DNA of 64,000 nt, taken from Tamarix chinensis (taxonomy: Eukaryota; Streptophyta; Magnoliopsida; Caryophyllales; Tamaricaceae). The DNA lies in the NCBI GenBank assembly GCA_030549775.1, contig CM060172.1:126779122-126843121 (forward strand), in the 5' to 3' direction. Under the pieces are notes generated by a model, which had not been told where the DNA came from, did no database searches, and saw nothing but the letters and a program-made list of their open reading frames with translations. Shown in pieces: positions 1 through 12,187 of this stretch. The position numbers and the translations under genes were made by a program. Position 1 is the first letter of the stretch; each line of letters opens with the position of its first letter.

Positions 1-348
1 AGAATTGCCAAGTGATGTCCCCTTGGCTTCTGTGCCTAGGTGTTGATGTTCTAGGTGGTCCCCACTAGTTATCGCAACCATAATTGGTGGTTATGGGGGT
101 TAGCTTAGCCTTCTAGGTTGTTAGCTTAAGCTGCGAGTGGGTGAGCTAAATTGGAGATAATATTAAGCCAAATAAGTGGTCTTCAAAAGGTGATGGCTAG
201 TTGAGTGGCTAAACATGTGCATGGGCTTACATGGCTTGCTTGATGTCAGGCTAGCAAGGTCCATTTGTCCCCCTTAATTTAATTAATAGTTTTATACCAA
301 ACAAGAAGGGTTTTGTTTCCTTTATATTTAAGAATATTATTAGCTAAA
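1..348. other. Unassigned flank left of LTR A
   Basis: No open frame or recognisable motif was found. It abuts the TG end of the minus-strand LTR A. No tRNA primer-binding site is visible next to that end, so it may be ordinary flank rather than the inside of a retrotransposon. Confidence 0.4.
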
Positions 349-850
349 TGTAATACCCCAAATTTTACTATTTTTTTTAAAACCTTTAAATTTAAAACTC
401 GTAAATTCTGGGGATGCTACCGCCACACTTAGTACCAGACCGGTTCACTCCTACCGTTCTAGACTTCTAGTACCAAGTGCTAAGCCTAAGAAAAATATTA
501 CCATCATCATACATTAATACATAAATTAAAGTTTGCAAATCAATAATCAGAGTACGCATGAGTTTTACATAATCCAAAATATGAGAGATAGTTCTTCAGA
601 GGATAAAAATAGCTACAATATTAAAATTGTTTCTAGAGTTTCAAACATAGTTAAAAGAGAAAAAGAATAATAATCTCATCATGGAAAAACTGGCCACGCC
701 ACTCCAAGGACTTGATCTAGCCCAAAACATTACTTAGCCCCATCTGATGTCCCATAGACATCAATGACATCAAAGTAGGCATCTCCTACCTGCAACACGT
801 CAGATGGGCCTTCTACTAGTGGAAATGAGCAGCACCCATAAAAGGGGTAA

Positions 851-869
851 TCAGTACGCTACGTACTGA
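851..869. promoter_or_regulatory. Conserved palindrome of the long LTRs (copy in A)
   Basis: TCAGTAC-GCTAC-GTACTGA. The same arms occur in LTR B (24027-24044) and LTR C (57051-57071) at matching places near the 3' side of the LTR. A regulatory or RNA-structure role is inferred only from conservation. Confidence 0.45.
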
Positions 870-1114
870 GTAAGGTAACCGAGCACTAAGGCCAACACAC
901 AAGTACATAAAATCATGCAGGATAATATAGAGCTTACAAATATTCAAACCCATACATATAATATACAAATTCATACAGGACAATATACAACTTATCAACG
1001 TTCAAGCCCATACACAAAGGCCCAAATAATCCAGATTAATTATGTAATTAATCTCTTATTGGAAATCGATTCACAACATACATTTTTATCATATCCATGC
1101 GAGTACGAAAACCT

Positions 1115-1505
1115 CCCACTACTATAACCGGTGGGTAGGTTACACATAGAGCATCTTGCCCTAACCACTATTATAACCGGTAGATTGGTCACACATAGGG
1201 TAAAAACCCTAACCACTATTCCTAACTAGTGGATCGGTTCGATTTCTGCTCACATAGTGTTTCACTATAAGTAATTAGTATTTTTTATGTGCCTTAGCAA
1301 AAACTCTGATTTATTTTTATTGAGCTCGGAATCCCCCACTATTATAACCGGTGGGCCGATCAAACATAGAACATCCTACCCTAACCACCATTATAACCAG
1401 TAGATTGGTCACACATAGGGAAAAAACCCTAACCACTATTATAATCGGTGGATCGGTCACACATAGGGTAAAAACCCTAACCACTATTTCTAACCGGTGG
1501 ATTGG
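1115..1505. repeat. Minisatellite with ACCGGT core in LTR A
   Basis: Imperfect units of about 50-55 bp, each with 'ccactattataaccggtgg' followed by a CACATAGGGT-like stretch and 'aaccctaac'. An array of the same design lies at the same place in LTR B. Confidence 0.75.
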
Positions 1506-1664
1506 CTGGACTCGTCTCAATATCTTCCACTTTAAGTGATTAATGTCTTAAGTATCTTATTCACAAGCTTTCACCCAGACATGCATGACTGACTCCTACT
1601 ATTCTTATCCTCCAAACCCTAGTTGACCACCACAACCATAGTTAACCATAGCATACCCTAACAC

Positions 1665-1815
1665 ACATGCAAACCCTAATTCTGTGTAAACCCTACTTCC
1701 ATGCTAACCCTAATTCCATGCAAACCCTAGCTCCAAGCAAACCCTACTTCCATGCAAACCTAACTTCCATGCAAACCCTACTTCCATGCAAACCCTAACT
1801 CTATGAAAACCCCAA
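1665..1815. repeat. Short tandem repeat 'catgcaaaccctaactc'
   Basis: About eight degenerate copies of a 17-18 bp unit containing AAACCCTA. It resembles the plant telomere heptamer by sequence only; spacing is 17-18, not 7. Confidence 0.6.
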
Positions 1816-2199
1816 CTCTATATTATTACACTCCCTATAATTATTTTACCAAACCTATCATGCATGTCTTATGGGCCACACCATACCACAATAATAACAC
1901 AATCCATACATATAATACACATGCCACAATTTAATGCACGAACCTACCTCAACTCCATATCATGCTGCATATATGATAGTTATACAAATACACATAAAAT
2001 ACATTATAGTTCACATCACATGGCATGCATGGCATATAAAACACATAATATATAAACGGCCTTAGTACTCCCTTACCTAAAACGTCATCGATCTTGGAGC
2101 ACGCTCCTACGCCTTTTGAGGGCTTTGACTGGTCTCACTTTTATGAGGGAAAAAACTATAATTAGGTTCCCTCCTACTAAAAATTACTATTATTTACTA

Positions 2200-2654
2200 A
2201 CTTATTCTAAGACTAGGTTTTTAATAAAATAATACTATACTAATAATAACTATACGAAATACTACTAAAAATACTAGTAATAATATTAATATGATTCAAA
2301 ACGGATGGTGCTATAAGGGCTTCTACCCTCCACCAAAATAATGCTAATAATTATTATAATAATAAAAATAGTAATAATTATAATAATAATATTACTATTA
2401 TTATTATTATTAATAAAATAACTTAAACCTAAATAATATAAGGTAGGTTTTTTAACCCTACCTCAAAAAAGTAAAAGTACCATTTAATAATAATAATATA
2501 TTAATAACACATATTATTTATAATAATATTTAAAAAAATAATGATAATAATAATAGTAATAATAATAATATTATTAATAATAGAAATGATAGTAATCGAC
2601 TTATTTAAGTAAAATAGGGTCTTGGCCCTCTAAATAAATAATAGTAATAGTAAG

Positions 2655-2694
<40 letters not shown>

Positions 2695-2830
2695 CTTATA
2701 ATAATACTAATAATATTATTAATTCGAAACTAATAATCTAAATAATTCCTACACACTCTCGACCCTGCCAAGAAATAATAACATTAATATTGCACCAAAT
2801 AATAATAATAATAATAATAATTTAATAAAG
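2200..2830. repeat. AAT/ATT-rich microsatellite region
   Basis: Dense (AAT)n/(ATT)n runs, the longest pure ones near 2660-2695 and 2800-2822, inside LTR A. Confidence 0.85.
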
Positions 2831-2879
2831 GTTAAAAATTGAAATAAAATAGAATAAGTTTAAATAAATAGGGAAGAAG

Positions 2880-3440
2880 GGATGAGAGGGTCTAGGGTTT
2901 CACCTTGAGTCAGCGGAGATGGGTGGCACCGGCGGTGGTGCATGGCGGCGGCGGCGGCGGCCGGAAAAGAGGATAGAGAAGTGAAAAGTTGAGGTTTGAG
3001 AAGAAGCGGTGGAGAATGAGGGTGGTGGTGGAGGTGTTGGTGGTAGCCTAGGCTGAGAGAATTAAAGTGAGGGTGGTGGCGCAACAAGTGGCAGCGGCAG
3101 AGGTGGCGGCTGAAATGAAGAGAAGAAGAAAGAGAGGGGAGGAGAAGGAGAAAGGAGAAGAGGAGGGTAGGACGAGGTGGAGGGAGATTAGTAGCAGCTT
3201 TTGGGTGGTGCAGAAGGCAGTAATAGTGGCGGATGTGGTGGTGGACAGTGGCGCGAAGGGTTGCAGGTATAAAATTTTTGATGGTCGAGCAAGGAACTTC
3301 GCATGGCTGTGGTGGCTCATACAAGAAGAATTGAGGGAGATGGGTGGTTCAGTTAGTTAGAGGGCGGTGCAAGGAAGACTTAGGTAGGTAGAGATGGTGG
3401 CGTCGTTGGTTGATGGTGGAGGAAAGGTGGTCTGAAGTTG
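2880..3440. repeat. Purine-rich segment of LTR A
   Basis: The plus strand is G/A-rich (GGTGG, GAAGAAG runs). It matches in position and strand bias the segments at 26560-27795 in LTR B and, on the opposite strand, 53690-54105 in LTR C. Open frames here are compositional. Confidence 0.6.
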
Positions 3441-3535
3441 CGGTGGTGCATAGGGTATGTTCTTAAGGTTTCAAGGAAAAAGTTTCGAAATCAACCAATC
3501 AATGGGTATTTATAAAGTTTGGAGGGGAAGGTAGG

Positions 3536-5945
3536 TGTGATGCCTTGTATTTTTCAATTTAATTTTTATTAAGCTTAATTATTTTATTAGCATAATTTGA
3601 TGTAAACATTTAATTATTTTAATTTCGATTCATTTTATGGATTTATGGACGATTTTGACTTTATATTTAAATTTAATTAATTATTGTCATTGCAGATCAT
3701 TCTAGATAAATTCGTTCATGATTATGATTTTATTATATTCTTATGATTTCAAATTTCGGTTAAAAATATGTATTATTGTTTGTGTAAAGTTTTAGACATT
3801 TCGTCGATAATTTCTCTTGTGTGCGTAAAATATATTTATTGCAATTATTCCGATTCCTATGTTTTCACTCTTTTTAATCCCTTCAAAATTTGTGAATCAA
3901 TCTAAAAACATTTTTGAGTTCATCCATCCATTCTATTCATTCATGTTTCTCCCTATCCTTCTGAATCGTCAAATTGTGGAAAAATTCATTTACATGATTA
4001 GACAATTTTAGCCGTTTTTTTCTATTTTTAATCCGTTGGTTATCAAATAAGTTCCAAGACCAAATATTTTAATATATTTGATTTTATAAAAATATTCCGC
4101 ATCAATACGTGATAATTTGAACCCCTATTATCTGTTTTATGAATTTGCGGAAAAACGCGTTATTGCAACTTACCCGTTTTTGTTCGTTTTTCATCCGTCA
4201 AGGATCAAACCTACTCCGATACTTAATATTTTTATATATTTGAGTTTCTAAGATTATTCCGAATATTTTCATAATTTTTTATAATTTTTAGAATTCGAGT
4301 GATATTTTTCCCAATGAATGCCCATTATTAGACTTTCTTACAATTTAATTAATCAAAATAAATTATAACCAATCCTCTAACTAATATTCCAATCCTAACT
4401 AGTCTCCTAAGTGAACCAAATTAGATTTGTAACTTGGTTACATTTCTCCCAACCAATAAGTGCAACTAGTACCATAATCATAATTTTATGACATTTCTCT
4501 TACACACTCAACCATAGCCTATCATTTCTCTTACACCCCTAATCCTAACACTCAAGGGAGGCCAAATTCAAACCAAAAACTCAATCCACACTCCTCCATA
4601 TCATATCTCACTCTATCTTTGCCAACTCATGCGTTCCTATCTGAAAACGCACATAACATCATAGATTGTAGTAGAGTGCAAAGTTGATTACTTTCCAACT
4701 TGCAGCAACTCGTTCTCTCTCTGGTTATCCTTTTTGTTTGTTTTTTGTTTCTTTGGAAATAATTCATTGCATACTATGAATCCTTATAATTTAAATCCCT
4801 AAAGTCGAACTCCTTCATGCTTATTCATAACCAAACTTTTGCTTCCTGACCAGCTACACAAAATCAGCAAAGCTGATTTTTTTGGTCTTTCCAGCATCTT
4901 TTATGCGTCGACCTTGCTTCCTCTACCCTATATTATTGTTTGGTATTTTTCCTTGCATGTTATACCTCATATAGAGACCTTTCCTACCAAGTAAATCATT
5001 CCCCTACCCTCTCTTTTTTCCTCTCCTATCTGCCTTGCCGAGTAACCTTGGAGTTTTTGCTGCAGTGGGTAAGTGGGTTGTAGCAGAGATTTCGTGCCTT
5101 TCATCCCTTTTTTCTACTTGGTTTCCTCCTCTTTAACCCTCCAAAACCTTAATCCATCATTCCTTTGTGGTTATTGGTTGTCTTGTGGGGGTTTTCAAGC
5201 CTCCCTATTCAAGAGTAATATTTTATATTTCACTTCTTCCATTCCAATTCCTTTCTTTCCCATTTTTGTTATTTATTGAACTTGGTTTATCTAAATCATT
5301 TACCTTATATTCTTGAAGGTGACCAAGTGGGTTTAGAGAAGGAATTTCTAGATTCCTTGCTTTAGCTTTGCTAAGGAGCTTAGGAGTTTTGGTAACTAAA
5401 CTAACCTTTAGAAATAGGATTTTGTGCTAGGTGTATTATATGTTTTCTTATTTGTGGATAGCTTTATTTTAATTATGAGCATGAAATAATATCTTGAAAA
5501 ATATTGTATGACATGTGTATGTTTCTATCTTATGTGTTTAAGCATGAACATCTAATGAGATGATGGTTTGTGTGATTCTTTTTATATGTTTATGCCTGCT
5601 GGAAAGGTGATGAATATTTAGTGAAGAAGTGATGAATGTTTAGTAGAGTCGTGATGAATTTACAACATAGTCGTGATGAATATGCCTGGATCAGAGTAGT
5701 TTATCCCTCGTCCTTACTATTTTATATGAGCTTTGGTTGTTTTAAATTTATCTAAGTGTGTTTCCTATATGTATAATAGTGTATAAAAGCTAGTTCATGA
5801 GTTTTGGATCATTTGGAGTTGAAATGAAATTTTTATAAGGCTTGGACATATTCAACCATGGGTAAATTGGGTAATACAGATTGTTTTTGAAAGTTTTAAG
5901 TGCACCATTGTCTTCATTGGGTATTTTACATAAAATTTGGTATAT
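3536..5945 (+). mobile_element. Long LTR relative D/E copy 1, plus strand, truncated
   Basis: Starts TGTGATGCCTTGTATTT. Its first ~250 bases align with the start of LTR C at 52822 (shared 'tttaattattttaattt', 'ggatttat', 'cgttca' blocks). From about 3850 it aligns with E copy 2: 3860-3980 with 58085-58205, and 5305-5450 with 59923-60050 ('cttgaaggtgaccaagtgg' in both). Similarity ends near 5945. No coding domain and no clear right terminus, so it is called a truncated LTR. Confidence 0.6.
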
Positions 5946-7826
5946 GACAAACAAAATGGGCGCAAAAATAAGCAGATTTCCATATGTCCTTTATTTCATG
6001 ACAAACACTGAAATTTTTTAGAGCGTGGACATGTTTCCAAAGCATCTATATCTGTTTGTCCCATATGAAGCTTTACCTACAACATATAATTCCATACTTA
6101 TTGGTAAGGTTATTCAATTTTGTATATCAAAACTTTGACAGATGTGATTGGCAAGTTAGTGAGCATCCACAACATGCAAACAAAGGAAATTTATGGGCAA
6201 ATGATAAATCAGCTAGACTTCAGCATTGAAGACTCCAGGTATATAATAGACAAATAAAGAAATGTTGTTACACATGAGTCTTACTTAAAATAATAATATT
6301 TTGCAAGTAGAACACCATAGATTGTACACTATAGGGTGAACTTACTACTGAACTAAACATACATGTGAAAGAGTGTAGCCCTCAGGCAGTTTACATCATA
6401 TTACAGTTTGTCAAAGTCAGAATATTTAGAGGTAAACATAATATTTGTATGTTAATTTCGGTTATACATGCATGAATAATGTTCTGTATGTTTCATTTAT
6501 GCAGACCAAGTAAGACTTGCCAACACTTGGAATGTTACTAAAATCACCTGAGACAATGATGAAAAAGAAATTCAAGACTTTACAAATGAGTAGTGTTTTC
6601 TAAAATAAATGAAACACCATTTAATATTATTTTATATACAACTTCTTAATAACTCAAACTATATTCCAATGTTTTAGATTTTCACCCGACAGAAACACTA
6701 CTACAACCATTAGTGACACACAAATTTTACCATCATATTCTATTGATGGTGAGTTAGCAAGTGGAAGGTGGCCATTTAAATCTCTAGAGGAGCTAAAAAA
6801 TGAGGTCTATTAAATATCATGTTTTTTGGATAATAATTTTAAATTAGTTAATCAAATATAATTAAATTTTAATTATAGTTACAATCTATAAATAGGAAAG
6901 TTATGGATTAGAGCAAGAATAGTAGCAATGGAGACTAAGGGAAACTAGTATTACATTGCATGCAAAAGATGCTTCAAGAAGATAAAACCAAGTGGGGAAA
7001 AATTTAAGTGCAAAAATGTAATAAATACAAAATAAGTGGTAATATAAGGTAAAAGATAAATTCAGAGTTGTTGATGACACAAATAATGCCCCATTTCTAA
7101 TGTGGGATAGAGAATGCAAGGAACCGATAGGAAAATCAGCAAAGCAATTGAAATAGGCTAATGTAAAGGTATAATATAGACTATAGGTGAATTATTATTA
7201 CGTGAATCCATGTTTCATTCTTAATTTTGATAATTATTTTACTTGGTATAGATGTCAGATGATGGTTTACCATGTGAACTTGAAATCATGTTCAATAAGG
7301 TAGTTCTATTTTTGGTGTAAATTAAGGATGACAACTTGGGAGCATATACAGTCATAAAACTTACAACATATCATGCTATAGTCAACAAGTATGATGGACC
7401 AAGCATGTTTGGCAGCCAGGTTAATTTCATTTGGAATATTATGATGAACTAATATTTAATTATGTTTAGATGAAAAAGCATTTGACTTACTTTTACTTCT
7501 AAAGACTCTAACTTACTATCAAAGGCAAGCAAAAGTGATTTTCAAGGGTAGGTAACCAAAGGAAAAAAAAACATAAATGGATTATTCAATTGTTTGTAAA
7601 TTCATTGTAAATTGTAAACTAGGGTTTCATAAGTTTTATTTTGAAGGTTATTTCACAAACTGATGAGATCACAACACCAAACAAGGAAGATGACACCACT
7701 TCAACAAAAACCATAGATGTGGAATGAAACAAGAGATGGAAGAGAAACATAGATGGAGATTTGTCATCAACTGTTCCTATGAAGAAAACAAAAGTAGTGA
7801 TCATGAAAGAAAAACTCTATAATTAG
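5946..7826 (+). pseudogene. RPA1-like (replication protein A large subunit) pseudogene
   Basis: Broken pieces in order match plant and Helitron-encoded RPA1-like proteins, single-stranded-DNA-binding proteins with OB folds. An OB-fold stretch near 6130-6240 reads LTDVIGKLVSI and ends in SIEDS. A linker near 6680-6800 contains ASGRWPFKSLEEL. A C-terminal zinc-ribbon stretch near 6900-7140 reads RARIVAMETKGN, then YYIACKRCFKKIKPSGEKF, then CKN; the last Cys of the CxxC pair is lost. WDRECKEPIGKSAKQL lies near 7100-7150. A tail near 7260-7430 reads KDDNLGAYTVIKLTTY. A Lys-rich end lies near 7740-7826. Frames change and stops interrupt between blocks. Plant Helitrons often carry an RPA ORF beside Rep/helicase, and a Helitron Rep lies 8 kb downstream on the same strand, so this may be its RPA gene; a decayed host RPA1 copy is the alternative. 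Confidence 0.65.
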
Positions 7827-9740
7827 TTTAGATATCTATATCTATTTTGTTTTCCTATGTCATTTTCTCTATCTTTCGAAAGAAATTGTACCTAAAGGAT
7901 TTATTTATCAATATTAAGCATGCTATGTTTGTTTATTATACCGATAATTTTGTTATTGGTAACTAATATTATCCTTATTGTGATGTAAAGGTATCTTATG
8001 TTATTTTATTTGTTGTTATGTAATGAAGGCTACTTTTCTCTGAAATTTATGCAACTAATTTTAGTCGAACTAAATATGATCTTTAAATAGGCAGAAATTA
8101 AATGAACAAGATGAATAAGCAACAACTTTATAAAAGATGTCAATTGAAATAACAGTTATATTCATAGGGACTATGAAAAAAATATAATAGCTAACACTAC
8201 CACAGACAATAATATAACTCTAATTACAAATATACCCTCCTTTTTTGACTGCCCTATTTGAACAACTTATTTCCTTATTTTATCTATTTAAATGATAAAA
8301 AGAGAAATCTCACCTTTCCTACATACTCCCTTTCATCCATACTTTGAATTGAGTTTTTAGCTATCAAGTAATTTCAAAAGTATTGCGGATTATTACAAAC
8401 CGAGACAAAATTATTACTTAAAGTAACCTTTACTATTTTTTTCACTCCTATATATTTATATTAACACTTTTTATTTACCTATTTAATTTGTGTGCATCAG
8501 CTAAATACATTATGAAGAAATTAACAAATTATAAAACCTTATGTCGAAAAATGACAACAGAAGAAGCCTCAACATCAGGTTCAACTATCTATTATTATCA
8601 ATTACAGTTTTCATACATGTTTAGCTTTGTCCACGTATAATTTATACATTCTAACATATTAGTCATTAGTCATTTCTAAATTTTTATTTAGGATTAGAGT
8701 TATTACTGTATTGTATTTGAAATTTTATAAAGGATTAGTTTTATGACACTATAGTATATGTTATTCCAAAAGTAGAATATTTTGTTAATTATTCAAAAAA
8801 ATAACAACCAAATCTATTAATAATAGATGATGCTACCAATGATATTAGAAAGTATAATAGGTTATAATGCTTGTATTATTGCATTGAAAACATATAACAC
8901 AACCTTATATGATGCTACGTCCTATTAGCCATTAATCATTGTTTCTAAATTTTAATATGTTATTCAAAATATTCCAAATGCAAATACTTCTGTTAATTAA
9001 TCCATAATAACAACCAAAACTTTATAGTATATGTTGTTCCAAATGTAAATAATCATGTTAATTAATCGAAAAAAAATCCATTCAAAACATAAAACACGTC
9101 CTCATATGATGATATTTTTTAGAATAGGAAACTGATAACATAGTGAATCATGACATAATAATGTTTACAAGAGTAAGAGTATAACATCTTTCATAAGAGG
9201 AAATAATCCAAGAATGCTATAAATGATAGGCAAGAAACACCTCTATAATGTATAAATAAGAGAAAATAATAATTGAAACCAAATAATAAATAGTAAATTA
9301 TACCAATTGATCACTTATTTAAATTAAATACTTTAAATAATAATAAATTATGTATATAGTATTAACCGAAAATGGGTTCCAACATGAAAATCAACAGCTT
9401 GCAAGAAATATTTAAACCGAATTAGTGGCCTAACTTGGAAGACAGAAGAAATAGTAAACTTACAAAGTAAAAAAAAAACAAAAACATCTTACCTTAATGT
9501 TATGTTTATTTCAATAATTCAGAGTATATTAATGAAGATGTCACTGACATGTTAACATTAATTAAATATAAATACTAAAGAAGTTGTCACATGTGTGTGT
9601 TTTAATTTTAAATAAATCGACAAATAAATATTATGACCGCAATGAAATTATTTTTGATGTAAAATTATAGAAAAAGTTGTGGATGATAATCATAGAAGTA
9701 TACTTACGATTTGATAATGATACTTAGCGCCCTCAAACTT
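7827..9740. other. AT-rich DNA without recognised gene
   Basis: No conserved coding motif was seen on either strand. Short scattered open stretches only. It may be part of the Helitron if the RPA-like gene belongs to that element. Confidence 0.5.
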
Positions 9741-10540
9741 ACCTGCCAAATATTTCGAAATCTGAGATGATCTCATAGTGAGATACGAACTTAGATATTT
9801 GAAAAAAAGAGAAAGAACAAAAAATATTAGTTGAAAATAATTGGACTTATACTATTTTGATAGATAGAAGAAGTAATTTTTGAAAACACTTACAAAGAAG
9901 ATTTTTGCACAAATCTTCAATTGAACTTTGTCACTTAACCCGAAGTTCTTTCTTGCAAGAATTTTTGAAATCTGAGCTTATCTGAAGTGGAATTCAGATA
10001 ATATCTCAGATTTTCATAGAAATAAATAAAAACAAAACATTAGTCCCATATTTCAGATTAAACTTATATTAATGTAATATGGAAATTTTGTTGAAGAAAT
10101 TACCTAATTGCTTCACATGAAAGTAACAGATGACGAAGCCTAAGGTTATCTCATAGTGAGATACGAACTCAGACATTCGAAAAAAGGAAGACCAAGAAAC
10201 ATTCTATGTATGGAATTTGACTAATAATATTTTCTTACACAGAAGAAGTATGTTTTGAAAAAATAGAACTCCATAAGTCAGATCTTTGAAAAAACATAGA
10301 AGATTTTTGGACAAATCTTCAACCTGAGTTATTTGCTTAACACGAAGATTTTTCCTACAAAATATTTCTAAATCTGAGCTCATGTAAAATGGAACTCATA
10401 TAAGCACTCAGATGTTTGTTGAAAAAATAGAAACAAAACTTTAGTCCCATATTTCAAAATAGAACATATTTGATGCAATTTAAAAAAAATTGTGAAGAAC
10501 TTACCTTATTACGACACATGAAACTAACACATGATGAAGT
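9741..10540. repeat. Tandem duplication with ~378-bp period
   Basis: Two imperfect units. 'tctcatagtgagatacgaac' occurs at 9771 and 10149, 378 bp apart. Other landmarks recur in the same order: 'cagatttttggacaaatcttcaa'-like, 'aaatctgagct', 'ttagtcccatatttca'. Each unit holds the 7-bp-arm palindrome TATCTCA-TAG-TGAGATA or close to it. No coding potential. Confidence 0.75.
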
Positions 10541-11585
10541 TAACCTCCTTTTGTGAGAAAATAAGAATAGATTTACACATTTGTAGGAACTTCTTCAATT
10601 TTAGAAGAGCAACATAGTAAAGATATGAAGTTGACCTACTTATTTGGGTGTTCTATATACATCGGATTTGGATCACAAGGCCAACCATATGAATTTTTAA
10701 CAAGAGTTGAGATTAGATGGAGAAACTAATACAAATATAGGAACCGATTCGAGTAGCTAAAGACGAAACTTCTACTTGAATTAGATTATTATTCCATTTT
10801 GATGATAGACATAGAGTTTGAAGATTTGAAGCAGAAGGTAGAGGTTAGGAGAATGGGGGAGAGATCAGCCGAAAGCAGAGTGTAGAGATTCGAACGATAC
10901 AAATCCTGCATCGAGCAGTGTAAGGGAAAGTCTCTGGGTTTTGTGCGTCAGTGCATATAGTCAATTGAGATGCTCCATCACGAGGGTAGTGTAATGTGGA
11001 CGACCATGATTAACTGGTGTTATGTTTGTTTCAGCAATCCGGACAGAAACAAACCAATGCATAAGATTATTTCGTACATAAATCCACGGTATAGATTGGC
11101 TTATTTTATGTTTGTTGAGGGTCGATCCGTGTTAAACATTTTTTGACAGTTTGGATCAGCTTAATTTAAATTGAACGGTTATGATTGAGCTAAATTATTG
11201 CACATCTAATTAATTAATTGCCTTCATTCGTCATAGGTTAAACTATTCTAATCTAATTATTTCATTAATTAATCATGTACGAAATGAAATTAACTAGTAT
11301 TGTAAAGATTTGATTTTTTTAGCTAAATTGATATGTCTACATTGAATGTAGATTATAAATTAATTAATTCATCATTTACCCCAAAAAATTACTAACATTA
11401 TAAAAATTAGCTAATTAAATATATCTTTTTAATGAAACTAACTGATTAACATATGCATATTAATTACTTAATTAAATTTTTATGATATTAATACTTGAGT
11501 TGACATATTATATAATGTGTTAATGTGCTAATATTAATTACAATAAAAATATTTTGTTTAAGGAATTTATACATATTTGGTGATT
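10541..11585. other. Unassigned, moderately GC-richer patch at 10800-11050
   Basis: The patch at 10800-11050 is less AT-rich than its surroundings. Read on the minus strand it looks like a pyrimidine-rich leader, but no open frame follows. Nothing else recognised. Confidence 0.35.
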
Positions 11586-12130
11586 AGGTGATAATAATAA
11601 AATCTTTTTACTCTTATTATATTAGGCGATATCAAAAATTACTAAAATATTAATAAGGATTTAGACCATAATTTTAAAAATTTTAAAATTTTAGAAATTT
11701 GATATAAAGTTCTAAACAAAATAAAAAAACTAAAAAAATAAATTAGCAAATACAAAAAAATTATGTTATACAAATTATATTAGATAATAGTTAAAAAATT
11801 AAATTTTTTTTGCACTTTAATGTATCACATTATTAAATCGTTATAATATTGTACAAATATTATTGGACTTATATTTCCATTTAATTTTAATAATAGTTAC
11901 CCAAGATAATTAAACTTAAGTTGATATGATTATCCATAATTTCAAAATTATTATCCATAATAGTCTTAAATTAATTGTTGTATTCTTATTATATTAGGTG
12001 ATAACAAAAATTCCTAGAATATTTATAAAGATTTAGATTATGATTTATCCATATTTTCAAAATTATTACATTTCTGATATACAATTCTAAAAGTCAATAA
12101 ACTAAAAACTAAAAAAAGAAATTGGAAAAC

Positions 12131-12187
<57 letters not shown>

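Larger units (their letters stand above)
349..3535 (-). mobile_element. Long LTR A, minus strand, truncated
   Basis: Begins TGTAATACCCC, the reverse complement of the LTR C end (GGGGGTGTTACA). It shares with LTR B the block from 'ccgccacacttagtaccag' (about 420 and 23700), the ACCGGT minisatellite, the 'tctttaagtgattaatg' motif and a long purine-rich segment (2880-3440). Its right side should end in an AT-rich segment of roughly 0.3-0.9 kb as in B and C, but the sequence switches at 3535/3536 to a plus-strand relative (D), so A is truncated. No coding domain is present. The sequence style is of a Ty3/gypsy LTR, perhaps Tekay/Del; that lineage call is an inference without pol. Confidence 0.7.

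Noticed and set aside
1115..1505. CRISPR-like array
   Set aside because: Regularly spaced repeats, but in a plant LTR, with spacers that are themselves repeated and no cas genes.
2860..3324. 154-codon minus-strand open frame
   Set aside because: Same situation in LTR A: compositional His/Pro/Ser/Leu frame not conserved with the matching parts of B and C.
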